This document shows positions 1-7,946 of a DNA stretch of 64,000 nt, piece after piece. Both the position numbers and the translations under genes were made by a program. The notes beneath the pieces are model-generated. The model ran no database searches. It saw only the letters and a list, made by a program, of their open reading frames with translations, and was not told the origin of the DNA. This stretch comes from Saccharopolyspora erythraea NRRL 2338 (GTDB lineage Bacteria; Actinomycetota; Actinomycetes; Mycobacteriales; Pseudonocardiaceae): contig NC_009142.1 of NCBI RefSeq assembly GCF_000062885.1, positions 2,159,584 through 2,223,583 of the forward strand, written 5' to 3'. How positions within the stretch are numbered: position 1 is the first letter of the stretch; every line of letters begins with the position of its first letter.

Positions 1-1247
1 ACCAGCACGGTGGGCTCGACGAAGTAGCCCACGGAGTCGTCGTAGCCGCCGCCGGCCAGGACCTCGATGGAGGGGGTGCTGGCGGCGCGGTCGAGCGCGG
101 CCTTGTGCTTGGCGAACGCGCGGGCGTCGATGACCGCTCCGCCGAAGTGGGAGAAGTCGGTGACGTCGCCGTAGCTGATGGTGCGGGTCAGCTCGGCCAG
201 CTGTTCGCGCAGGCCGCCCTCCCAGATGGAGCGGGGCACGTAGGCGCGGGAGGCCGCCGAGCACTTCTGGCCCTGGTACTCGAACGCGCCGCGCACGAAC
301 GCGGTGGCCAGCGGGGCCGGGTCGGCCGAGGGGTGCACGACGATGAAGTCCTTGCCGCCGGTCTCCCCGACGATGCGGGGGTAGCTGCGGTAGGTGTCGA
401 GGTTGTCGGCGATGGTGCGCCAGAGCTTTTTGAAGGTGGCGGTGGAGCCGGTGAAGTGCAGCCCGGCCATGTCCGGGTCGGGCAGGGCGATGTCGCTGAC
501 GGCCTGGCCGTCACCGGTGACCATGTTGATCACACCCGGCGGCATGCCGGCGGCCTCGAACAGGCGCATGGTGAAGTGCGCGGCGAACTGCTGGGACGGG
601 GTGGGCTTCCACACCACGGTGTTGCCCATCAGCGCCGGGGCGGTGGGCAGGTTGCCTGCGATGGCGGTGAAGTTGAACGGGGTGATGGCGGTGACGAACC
701 CGTCCAGGGGGCGGTATTCCATCCGGTTCCACTCGCCGGGCACCGAGTTGGGCTGCTCGGCCATGATCTGGCGGGCGTAGTGGACGTTGAACCGCAGGAA
801 GTCGATCAGCTCGCAGGCGGCGTCGATCTCGGCCTGCTGCACCGACTTGGACTGGCCCAGGATGGTGGCGCCGTTGATGGTGTCGCGCCACGGGCCCGCG
901 AGCAGGTCGGCGGCGCGCAGGATGACCGCGGCGCGCTCGTCGAACGGGGTCGCGGCCCACTCGGCGGCCGCGCCCTTGGCCGCGGCCACCGCGTCGGCGA
1001 CATCGGTGTGGGTGGCCTGGGCGCAGGTGCCCAGCACGTGGGCGTGTTTGTGCGGCTGCACCACGTCGAAGCGCTCACCGCCGGCCATCCGCTGCTGGCC
1101 GCCGATGGTCGAGGTCAGCTCGATGCGCTCGGACTCCAGCTCGGCGATGCGCTTTTGCAGCGACTCCCGTTCCGGCGAGCCCGGAGCGTAGGTCTTGACC
1201 GGCTCGTTGGACGGGACCGGGACCGAAGTGATGGCATCCATGGCCAT
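1..1247 (-). CDS. rocA: L-glutamate gamma-semialdehyde dehydrogenase (partial, 3' end outside window)
   Basis: NAD-dependent aldehyde dehydrogenase of proline catabolism, oxidising glutamate-5-semialdehyde/P5C to glutamate in the cytoplasm. About 415 of roughly 540 residues are present; the C-terminus lies off the left edge. The glutamate of GETGGK is near residue 295 and the catalytic cysteine of GQKCSA near 329. An N-terminal stretch typical of the P5C dehydrogenase branch precedes the ALDH core. The first of two in-frame ATGs (MAMDAI) is chosen because AAGGAGG ends five bases before it. It is divergent from a PucR-type activator, the usual arrangement for proline utilisation, so proline dehydrogenase is expected just beyond the left edge. 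Family assignment is firm; the regulator link is inferred from context. Confidence 0.93.
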   Translation of the reverse strand, partial: MAMDAITSVPVPSNEPVKTYAPGSPERESLQKRIAELESERIELTSTIGGQQRMAGGERFDVVQPHKHAHVLGTCAQATHTDVADAVAAAKGAAAEWAATPFDERAAVILRAADLLAGPWRDTINGATILGQSKSVQQAEIDAACELIDFLRFNVHYARQIMAEQPNSVPGEWNRMEYRPLDGFVTAITPFNFTAIAGNLPTAPALMGNTVVWKPTPSQQFAAHFTMRLFEAAGMPPGVINMVTGDGQAVSDIALPDPDMAGLHFTGSTATFKKLWRTIADNLDTYRSYPRIVGETGGKDFIVVHPSADPAPLATAFVRGAFEYQGQKCSAASRAYVPRSIWEGGLREQLAELTRTISYGDVTDFSHFGGAVIDARAFAKHKAALDRAASTPSIEVLAGGGYDDSVGYFVEPTVL

Positions 1248-1357
1248 TTCGCCTCCTTGCGAGAAGTCGCTGCGTGCATTCGGGGAGCACTGCGCCGGCG
1301 CAGAGTGCCCCAGAGTTCTGTTACCTCGGAGATTAGGAGTTCGGCGGGCTTGCGGAG

Positions 1358-1405
1358 TTGTCCGATCGGCTATCGTTGACCCGATCGGGTTGTTCGGTTG
1401 AACAA
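1358..1405. promoter_or_regulatory. Candidate operators in the rocA / pucR divergent region
   Basis: The 169-bp gap between the two divergent genes holds a perfect inverted repeat TTGTTC-GGTT-GAACAA at 1390-1405. It also holds two copies of the palindrome CCGATCGG at 1362-1369 and 1381-1388, nineteen bases apart. The inverted repeat ends within bases of the AAAGGA ribosome site of the regulator gene, a position suited to autoregulation. These are sequence observations; binding by the PucR-type protein is inferred. Confidence 0.5.
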
Positions 1406-1416
1406 AGGAACGGGAA

Positions 1417-3063
1417 GTGCGGGAAATCGGCGTCGACTCGGCAGGCGTGCCGTTGCGTCAGCTCCTCATCGCGGTGGGCGAGCCGCTGGTCGACGTCCTC
1501 GCGGCGCCGAGCGGCTTCGACGTCGACGTCCGCGATGTCGTCATTGTCGACCCGGAGGAGGACTCCGGCACCCGCCGCGGGGACCTCGTCCTGGTCATCG
1601 GCGCCCGCGGGCGCGCGGCGATGCGCCTGGTCCGGGCCGCCGCCCGCGACGGTGCCGCCGCGGTCGCGGTGAAGGTCCACGCCGAGAGCGACGCCCGCGC
1701 GCTGCGCGACACCGCGATCGACGGCGGGGTGGCCCTGCTGGGCGTGCGCCCGGAGGTGCGGTGGGAGCAGCTTGAGTCCTTCGCCCGATCGGCGGTGGAC
1801 AACGCCCGGCTGACCACCGACGCCGACGTGGGGGAGGCGCTGGGCGACCTGTTCTCGCTGGCGCAGACCGTCGCGGCGATGACCGACGGGATCGTCAGCA
1901 TCGAGGACACCGCCAACCGCGTGCTGGCCTACTCCCGCTCCGACGACGAGGTCGACGAGCTGCGCAGGCTGTCCATCCTCGGCAGGCAGGGCCCGGAGCC
2001 GTACCTGGCGATGCTGCGCGAGTGGGGCGTCTACCAGCGGCTGCGCGCGGGCGAGGAGGTCGTGCGCATCGACGAGCGCCCCGAGCTGGGCATCCGGCAG
2101 CGGATGGCGGTCGGCATCCACGCGGGCAACCAGCCGCTGGGCACCATCTGGGTGCAGGAGGGCGAGCGGTCGCTGTCGGAGCGCTCGGAGAAGGCGCTGC
2201 TGGGCGCGGCCCGCGTGGCGGCGCTGCAGCTCATCCGCCAGCGCACCGAGGCCACCGCCGGGCCGCGCTTCCGCGAGAACCTGCTCGCCGGGCTGCTCGA
2301 CGGCCGGGTCGACGCCCGCTCGGTCGCCGACAACATCGGCGCCGACGCGGACAAGCCGGCCGTGGTCGTGGTCTTCACCCTGCGGCCCGCCGACGCCGCG
2401 GGCCAGGATCGGTCCGACCTGGAGCTCCAGCGCTCCGAGATGACCAGCCTGATCTCCGTGCACGCCTCGGCCTACCGCCGCAGCGCCCTGGTCACCACCA
2501 TCGGCTCGCGGGTGTACGTGCTGCTGCCGGACCTGCCGGAGCGCTCGGCGGCCTCCGCGGCGCTGAGCCTCACCCGCGAGATCGCCGCGGCTTCGCGACA
2601 GCACCTGCGGGCGCGGGTGCAGGCGGGCGTCGGCTCGGCGGTGCCGACCCTGGACGAGGTCGCCGAGTCGCGCACCGAGGCCGACCGGGTGCTCGACGCG
2701 CTGTCCCACGACCTGCGGACCTCGATCGCCACCATCTCCGACGTGCGCGCGAAGGTCGTGCTCAGCGAGGTCCTCACGCTGCTGCAGGGCAACGAGCGGT
2801 TCCGGGACGCGCGGCTGGCCGTGCTCGCCGAACACGACGCCGAGCACGGCACCGAGCTGGCGCGGTCGCTGCTGGCCTACCTGGAGGAGTTCGGTGACGT
2901 GCGGGCCGCCAGCGAGCGCATGCACGTGCACCCCAACACGTTGCGCTACCGGGTCCGGCGGGCCGGTGAGATCAGCGGCATCGACCTGGGCGACCCGGCC
3001 GAGCGGCTGAGCGCGCACCTGCAACTGCTGCTGGCGCGGCGCACGGGAACCGGTCGCCGTTGA
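1417..3063 (+). CDS. PucR family transcriptional regulator, probably of proline catabolism
   Basis: 548-aa DNA-binding regulator. The N-terminal 130 or so residues match the PucR ligand-sensing domain layout (start MREIGVDSAGVPLRQLL), a GAF-like middle follows, and the last ~64 residues form the PucR C-terminal helix-turn-helix (FGDVRAASERMHVHPNTLRY). Such proteins activate purine or amino acid catabolism; the actinobacterial homologue PruR activates proline dehydrogenase and P5C dehydrogenase. The divergent rocA gene makes a PruR-like role likely, but this is inference. The GTG start follows AAAGGA with about six bases of spacing. The gene ends in a long convergent gap with no clear terminator. 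Confidence 0.88.
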   Translation: MREIGVDSAGVPLRQLLIAVGEPLVDVLAAPSGFDVDVRDVVIVDPEEDSGTRRGDLVLVIGARGRAAMRLVRAAARDGAAAVAVKVHAESDARALRDTAIDGGVALLGVRPEVRWEQLESFARSAVDNARLTTDADVGEALGDLFSLAQTVAAMTDGIVSIEDTANRVLAYSRSDDEVDELRRLSILGRQGPEPYLAMLREWGVYQRLRAGEEVVRIDERPELGIRQRMAVGIHAGNQPLGTIWVQEGERSLSERSEKALLGAARVAALQLIRQRTEATAGPRFRENLLAGLLDGRVDARSVADNIGADADKPAVVVVFTLRPADAAGQDRSDLELQRSEMTSLISVHASAYRRSALVTTIGSRVYVLLPDLPERSAASAALSLTREIAAASRQHLRARVQAGVGSAVPTLDEVAESRTEADRVLDALSHDLRTSIATISDVRAKVVLSEVLTLLQGNERFRDARLAVLAEHDAEHGTELARSLLAYLEEFGDVRAASERMHVHPNTLRYRVRRAGEISGIDLGDPAERLSAHLQLLLARRTGTGRR

Positions 3064-3376
3064 CGCGGGTGTGCCACGTCTTCGGCGCCAGGAGGAGTTG
3101 CTCTCCTCCGGCATGGGGGCGGTGCGGGACCCACGAGGAAAGCCGGTTGTCAGCTGAGGTCAAAGCCGCTTCTGAACATGTTCGGGCGAACCGACTCGCA
3201 CGCTGGCCCGATGTCGCATCAGATGCAATACAAGCCGTTCGGTGCACCGCGGGCAGTGATTCGATGAGGTGCCGGCCGCAGATGGTGTCGTAACCCGGGT
3301 GGCCATCGCTGTCGCCATGTTCAGCTCTGCCTTCCGAGGGCGTCGCACGGCATTCCCGGGCAAATCCGTGGCCGGG
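3064..3376. other. Intergenic region without a supported gene
   Basis: Lies between the 3' ends of pucR and the small minus-strand gene. Short open frames exist on both strands, but their third positions are only about 60% GC, far below neighbouring genes, and none has a good ribosome site. No strong hairpin was seen. It could hold decayed coding sequence. Confidence 0.4.
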
Positions 3377-3538
3377 TCAGTCGTAGCCTCGGATGAGGTG
3401 GCTCTCGTCGGTCTCGGCAACGTTCAGAGCGTCTGTTGTCCTGCGGCGATCGGGATTGGTCAGTTCCGCCGGCTCCCAGCAGGCGTCCTCGGCCTGCTGG
3501 GGAGCTACGACAATAGGGGATGATGCGGAGAGGGGCAT
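3377..3538 (-). CDS. Small hypothetical protein (53 aa), family not recognised
   Basis: Predicted 53-residue acidic peptide starting MPLSASSPIVVAPQQAEDAC and ending DESHLIRGYD, with one Cys and one Trp close together. AAGGAA lies six bases before the ATG. Third positions are about 73% GC, intermediate between coding and noncoding here. It lies 270 bp downstream of the LAL-type regulator on the same strand, with an unusually AT-rich leader. Size, acidity and tail recall small secreted or precursor peptides, but no modification enzyme or transporter is nearby, so no function is assigned. It could be spurious; start and reading frame are the best-supported ones in this stretch. Confidence 0.45.
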   Translation of the reverse strand: MPLSASSPIVVAPQQAEDACWEPAELTNPDRRRTTDALNVAETDESHLIRGYD

Positions 3539-3808
3539 CGCGGTTCCTTCCAAATGCGGGATGCGGTTCCCGGTTTTGCTTCTTCTTTTCGTGGATCGCG
3601 TTTCTTCTCTTTCGGTTCTGGTTTCCTTGGAAATGCAGCTGGCTGGAATTACGGCTCTTCGCCCGTTCAGGAATTCCAGCACGACTGCATGTGTTGTATA
3701 TCACATCGCAAGCGCGGTGATGATCGACCTGCAAAAATTGTGCTTTTCTGGTCAGCAATCGATGTGCAGACGGGCACGGTGCGGACGCGCAAGCCCGGCG
3801 CTCGACGG
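3539..3808 (-). promoter_or_regulatory. AT-rich leader upstream of the small gene
   Basis: This 270-bp stretch between the LAL regulator stop and the small gene is clearly poorer in GC than anything around it, with A- and T-runs near 3580-3640 and 3735-3750. The composition suits a promoter and long 5' leader for the 53-aa gene, or a remnant of acquired DNA. No -10/-35 pair could be fixed with confidence. Confidence 0.35.
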
Positions 3809-6142
3809 TCAGCGCTGGGCGGACTCCTGGCGGGCGGTGACCCAAGCGGCGATCTGAGTGCGGGAGCTGAAGCCGAGCTTGGTCAGGATGTTCTCCACGT
3901 GCCCCTCCGCGGTCCGCGTGGAGATCACCAGCCGCGCCGCGATGTCCCGGTTCGTCAAACCCTCGGCGACCAGCTCGGCGATCTGGAACTCCCGCCTGGT
4001 CAGCAGCGGCTGCTCCCCGGTGGGCTGCCGGGCGTCCCGCGGCCGCTCGGTCTCCAGCGCGAAGTCCACGGCCTGCGCGGCGGACAACCGGTGCCCCTGC
4101 TCGAACGCCTGCTCGTAGGCGCTGTCTCCCAGGGCCTCGCGCACGCCGGCCACGTGCGCGTGGTGGGCGTGGGCGAAGCTGGAGTAGAACTCCGGCGAGC
4201 CGCCCAGCGACTCCCACACCGACGCCGCGAGGCCGAAGAGAGTGGCGGCGCGGCCGTGCCGCCCCAGAGTCGCCTCCACCCACGCCAGGGTCTCCAGCGA
4301 GAACGCCATCGCGGTCCGGTCGGCCAGCAGCCTGCCGAGCCGCAGCGACTCCTTGCACGAGCGCTCCGCCCGCTCCGGCTCGCCCGCGGCGACGTCGACG
4401 TAGGCGTGCGCCCACAGCGCGTGCGAACGCCAGAAGGTGTCACCGAGCCGCACGGACTTGTCGATGCAGGCGTCCAGCAGCATCCGGCCCTTCTCCGCCT
4501 GGCCGCGGTGGCCGACGGTCAGCCCGTACAGGAACAGCGTGAGCATCTCCCCGCGCAGCGACCCCGCCGTCCGGAAGCGCTCGTAGGCCTCGCCGAACAG
4601 CGGGTCCGCGCGGTCCACATCGGCCTCGACCAGCGCCTCCATCCCGCGCAGGTGCGCCAGGTAGGCCAGCTCCTCCGAGCTGCCGATCCGGGCGGCCAGG
4701 TCCTCCGACTCGCCCAGCGACGAGCGGGCGGTGCCCGCGTCGCCCTGCTGCAAGGCGAACCAGGCGTCGAGCATCAGGCTGGAAAGGCGCTCGTGGGACG
4801 GTTCGGTCGCCGAGGCCAGCAGCCGGTCCAGCCACATCCGGGTCTCGGTGTGGTAGCCGCGCAGGGACAGGAAGTCGGCGAGCTGGACCACCATCCGCAG
4901 CCCGGCCTCGGCCTCGCCCTCCTGGCGGGCGCAGTAGTCGAAGGCCACCCGCAGGTTCGGGTGCTCCAGCCACAGCCGGTTGATCCAGGCGGGCTCGTCG
5001 GGGCCCAGCCACTCGGCTGCGAAGCGCCGCGTCAGCCCGGCGAAGTAGTCGCGGTGGCGGCGCCGCGCCGCCTCGTGCCCGCCCCCGGCGGCCAGCTTCT
5101 CGACGCCGTAGGCGCGGGTGGTGTCCAGCATCCGGTAGCGCGCGACGGCCTGCCCGGAGTCGCGCAGGAAGATCGACTTGTCCACCAGCGCGTCCACCAG
5201 TCCCAGCACGTCGGCCTCGGCCACCCCGTCGCCGCTGGCGACGTGCTCGACCGCGTCGAGGTCGAAGCTGCCGGAGAACACCGATGCCCGCGCCCACACC
5301 AGCCGTTCGGGCGCCGAGCACAGCTCGTAGCTCCAGTCGATCAGCGCGCGCAGCGTCCGCTGCCGGGGCGGCAGGCCGCGGGTGGCCTCGCCGAGCAGCC
5401 GGTGCTGCTCGGTCAGCCGGTCGGCGATCTGCTCCAGAGACAACGAGCGCAGGCGCACCGCGGTCAGCTCGATCGCCAGCGGTATCCCGTCGAGGTCGTG
5501 GCAGATGCGGGCCAGCGCCTGGTAGTTGCTCTGGTCGACCTCGAAGCTGGGCAGCACCGCCGCCGCGCGGGCGACGAACAGCCGCACCGAGTCGAAGTGC
5601 GCGACCGCGTTCGGCGAGCCGGCGTGCTCGGGATCGGGCACCTCGAACGGCGGCACGGTGTAGGTGCACTCGCCGACCAGGCCCAGCGACTGCCTGCTGG
5701 TGGCCACCACCCGCAGCTCGGGGCACACCTGGATGAGCGTGTTGACCAGCGCGGCGCACGCGTCGACCAGGTGCTCGCAGCTGTCGAGCACCAGCAGCGT
5801 CGGGCCCGCGCCCAGCCGCTCGACGACGGCGTCCTGCACCGGCCGGGAGGACTGCTCGTGGATCTCCAGCTGCTCGGCGACGGTCTGCGGCACCAGGTTC
5901 GGCTCGCGCAGCTCGCCCAGGTCGACGAACCACGCCTGGTCGTGGAAGGCCCGGCGCACGTCCGCGGCGACCCGCATCGACAGCCGGGTCTTGCCCACCC
6001 CGCCCGGACCGGTCAGCGTGACCAGCCGGTAGACCGACAGCAGTCGTTTGACCTCGGTGAGCTCGTGCCGCCGTCCGACGAAGCTGGTCGTTCCCGCGGG
6101 CAGGTTGCCCGCACTGCGCCGTTCGGTGGTGGTCCGTGCCAC
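3809..6142 (-). CDS. LuxR family regulator with AAA/NB-ARC ATPase (LAL-like)
   Basis: 777-aa cytoplasmic regulator. The P-loop GPGGVGKT is at residues 45-52 and a Walker-B-like LLVLDSCEH follows; GLPLAIEL-type (here GIPLAIEL) and TLRALIDWSY motifs are typical of the AfsR/LAL STAND-ATPase core. A helical TPR-like region fills the middle, and the last 65 residues are a LuxR helix-turn-helix (LTRREFQIAELVAEGLTNRD). Proteins of this build act as ATP-dependent switches for secondary metabolism or sugar use, but no target is evident here. The GTG start has no ribosome site; a TACTAG-like -10 sits about ten bases upstream on the minus strand, so a leaderless mRNA is plausible. Confidence 0.9.
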   Translation of the reverse strand: MARTTTERRSAGNLPAGTTSFVGRRHELTEVKRLLSVYRLVTLTGPGGVGKTRLSMRVAADVRRAFHDQAWFVDLGELREPNLVPQTVAEQLEIHEQSSRPVQDAVVERLGAGPTLLVLDSCEHLVDACAALVNTLIQVCPELRVVATSRQSLGLVGECTYTVPPFEVPDPEHAGSPNAVAHFDSVRLFVARAAAVLPSFEVDQSNYQALARICHDLDGIPLAIELTAVRLRSLSLEQIADRLTEQHRLLGEATRGLPPRQRTLRALIDWSYELCSAPERLVWARASVFSGSFDLDAVEHVASGDGVAEADVLGLVDALVDKSIFLRDSGQAVARYRMLDTTRAYGVEKLAAGGGHEAARRRHRDYFAGLTRRFAAEWLGPDEPAWINRLWLEHPNLRVAFDYCARQEGEAEAGLRMVVQLADFLSLRGYHTETRMWLDRLLASATEPSHERLSSLMLDAWFALQQGDAGTARSSLGESEDLAARIGSSEELAYLAHLRGMEALVEADVDRADPLFGEAYERFRTAGSLRGEMLTLFLYGLTVGHRGQAEKGRMLLDACIDKSVRLGDTFWRSHALWAHAYVDVAAGEPERAERSCKESLRLGRLLADRTAMAFSLETLAWVEATLGRHGRAATLFGLAASVWESLGGSPEFYSSFAHAHHAHVAGVREALGDSAYEQAFEQGHRLSAAQAVDFALETERPRDARQPTGEQPLLTRREFQIAELVAEGLTNRDIAARLVISTRTAEGHVENILTKLGFSSRTQIAAWVTARQESAQR

Positions 6143-6620
6143 GCGAACAGACTAGTACGGGGCATCACGAGGTGTAGACCGCGTGATCAGACGTCGGCCC
6201 TCACCCCGGTCCGGCCTTCCGCGCTGCTCTGCGGTCCGGCGGTCGGCTCCGGCCGTCCGTGCTTCCCCGCGGTCGGGCACCCGGTCGCGGGCGGGCTGTC
6301 CGCAACGTCCGGCTTGCGCCGACGTCGCGTGACTGTCCGGGCACAGCAGGTTGACCGGACGGTCGGTATGCGTATCGAACCAGGTATTTGCACGGGTACA
6401 ACCCCCAGCGCCGATGCGCCAGTCTCGTCACCCCGCTCCTGTACTCGGGAGTAGGAAACGAACAGCCGGGGCCGCGGGTGCTGAATCACCGGGCCGCCGG
6501 TGTACGGCGACGAAGCCGGTCCTGCCGCCGGGCAGGGTCGGCCGGGGCGTCCGGCCCTCCCTCCGACGGGCCGGACGATCCGGCCGGGCCCTCGGCGGTG
6601 GTGGTGGCGGAGGTGGATCA
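6143..6620. other. Divergent intergenic region before the DUF6230 operon
   Basis: 478 bp between two divergent units. An open frame enters from 6351 but lacks a ribosome site and coding character before 6621. A TTGACC at about 6351 followed by a TATCG-like element some 16 bases on could be the operon promoter. No riboswitch fold was recognised. Confidence 0.35.
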
Positions 6621-7229
6621 ATGGCGATGAGCACGGTGGTCGGACGCACGCGATGGAAGGTCTTCGCGCTCGTCTTCGTGGTCGGGCTCGCGGGCGTCGG
6701 ACTGATGTTCACGGGCCTGACCCGGGGTGCGCTCGCGGCGTCGTTCTCGGTGTCGGGCATGAGCTACAAGGCCTCCGGGGACAAGCTCGTCAGCGAGGGA
6801 GTGGTGCAGTACGGGTCGGTCGACCATGGTTCGTCGGGCGCGCACCCGGTGCTGGTCAACGGCTTCCGCAAGGCCCGGATCGACAACTTCTGCCAGTCGT
6901 TCGTCGTGCCCGCGCTGCCCGTGGTCGGCGACGTCACGGTGAAGATCGCCGCGCCCGGCCAGGCGGGCATGTCGGCCGACAACATGGTGCTCGGCGTCGA
7001 GCAGGTCAGCGGCGACATGACGCTGAGCAACGTCGAGATCGGACGGGACGCCGCGACCTTCGACAAGGGGCCCGGTGGCGCGCAGGGGCCGTCCGGTGCT
7101 TTCGGCATCCAGGCCGACGGGGCGCAGATCGACCGGCTGCGCCAGGTGGCGTGGTCCACGACGGCCTCCACTCTCAAGCTCAACCAGGTCCGCATCGCCG
7201 CGAGCGCGGGCCACGACGAGTGCTTCTGA
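6621..7229 (+). CDS. DUF6230 family envelope protein
   Basis: 202-aa actinobacterial protein of unknown function. One hydrophobic segment at about residues 13-33 acts as signal anchor or uncleaved signal peptide; the rest is a predicted extracytoplasmic beta-rich domain containing the DUF6230-like runs GDVTVKIAAPGQAG and MVLGVEQVSGDMTLSNVEIG. Two cysteines (NFCQSF and the terminal DECF) could pair outside the cell. ATG 6621 is chosen over an upstream extension because GGAGG ends seven bases before it. It is followed by a DUF6114 gene, the partner with which this family is normally found, and then by a third secreted protein. Confidence 0.8.
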   Translation: MAMSTVVGRTRWKVFALVFVVGLAGVGLMFTGLTRGALAASFSVSGMSYKASGDKLVSEGVVQYGSVDHGSSGAHPVLVNGFRKARIDNFCQSFVVPALPVVGDVTVKIAAPGQAGMSADNMVLGVEQVSGDMTLSNVEIGRDAATFDKGPGGAQGPSGAFGIQADGAQIDRLRQVAWSTTASTLKLNQVRIAASAGHDECF

Positions 7230-7268
7230 CCCGATCGCCTTCCTGACCCCGACTCCTCGAACGAACGG

Positions 7269-7946
7269 GTGGTGACCCCAGTGGTGCATGGCAGCGACGC
7301 GAGGACCGCACGCAAGGGCATCCCGGACTCCCGCGATTCCCGCGAACCCGGGCGCTCCCGCGACGCCGGGCGCGCCCGCGAACCCGGGCGCTTCCGCGAC
7401 ATCGGTCGTGCCCGTGGCACCGGGCGCTTCCGCGATACGGGGCGCTCCCGCGACTCCCGCGACACCGGGCGCTTCCGGAAGTTCCGGCGGGGACGGCCGT
7501 TCTGGGCGGGGCTGTTCACCACCGCGTCCGGCCTGGTCGTGCTGTTCCCGCCGTACGCGTCCCTGCGGTTCGGCGACGCGATGATCTCGCTCAACACGAT
7601 GGGCGGCATCTCGTCGCTGGTGATCGGGGTCGTGCTGGTGAGCTGCGGTATCTCGTTCTGGGCCCGGCCGGAGCTGCGGGTCGGCGCCGGGGTCGTCGCG
7701 CTGCTGCTGTCGCTGGTGGCGATCGTGACCTCGAACCTCGGGTCGTTCCTGCTGGGCACGCTGCTCGGGATCACCGGCGCGGCGCTCGCGCTGGCGTGGT
7801 CGCCCGGCGCTCGCCGCCGGGGCGGCGATGACCAGGTCGGCGATACGGCGTCCGCGGAGCCGACCGGGATCGTCGCCTCCGGAGTTGCGGCGGTGCGGTC
7901 CCGGTCGTCCCGTCCGGCCGGCTCAACCGACCGGACGGGTGCGTGA
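7269..7946 (+). CDS. DUF6114 family membrane protein with expanded Arg-rich N-terminus
   Basis: 225-aa predicted polytopic protein. After a ~75-residue Arg-rich, low-complexity N-terminus comes the DUF6114 core starting RRGRPFWAGLF, with about four membrane segments (residues ~80-170). The N-terminus consists of six-residue repeats of the type RDxGRF/REPGRS, coded by an 18-bp minisatellite; relatives have only a short basic lead, so it is an expansion. A collagen-like reading of the same DNA in another frame is rejected because only this frame continues into the DUF6114 core. GTG 7269 is the first of three close GTG starts (also 7272, 7281). It follows DUF6230 by 39 bp and overlaps the next gene by 4 bp. 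Confidence 0.78.
   Translation: MVTPVVHGSDARTARKGIPDSRDSREPGRSRDAGRAREPGRFRDIGRARGTGRFRDTGRSRDSRDTGRFRKFRRGRPFWAGLFTTASGLVVLFPPYASLRFGDAMISLNTMGGISSLVIGVVLVSCGISFWARPELRVGAGVVALLLSLVAIVTSNLGSFLLGTLLGITGAALALAWSPGARRRGGDDQVGDTASAEPTGIVASGVAAVRSRSSRPAGSTDRTGA
7341..7475 (+). repeat. 18-bp minisatellite inside the DUF6114 gene
   Basis: Seven 18-bp units plus one 9-bp half unit, model CGCGAACCCGGGCGCTTC, run head to tail and stay in frame, coding six residues each. Units start at 7341, 7359, 7377, 7395, 7413, 7431, 7449 (half) and 7458. Units differ at several bases, so the array is not recent but is of a kind prone to length change. Confidence 0.8.

Noticed and set aside
3160-3420. 86-codon minus-strand frame near the pucR end
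   Set aside because: Third positions are only about 60% GC, no ribosome site, overlaps the better-supported small gene.
3554-6454. 966-codon plus-strand open frame
   Set aside because: Antisense shadow of the LAL regulator produced by GC-rich codons.
7288-7584. Collagen-like PGA-rich frame
   Set aside because: Alternative frame of the 18-bp minisatellite; only the other frame continues into the DUF6114 core.
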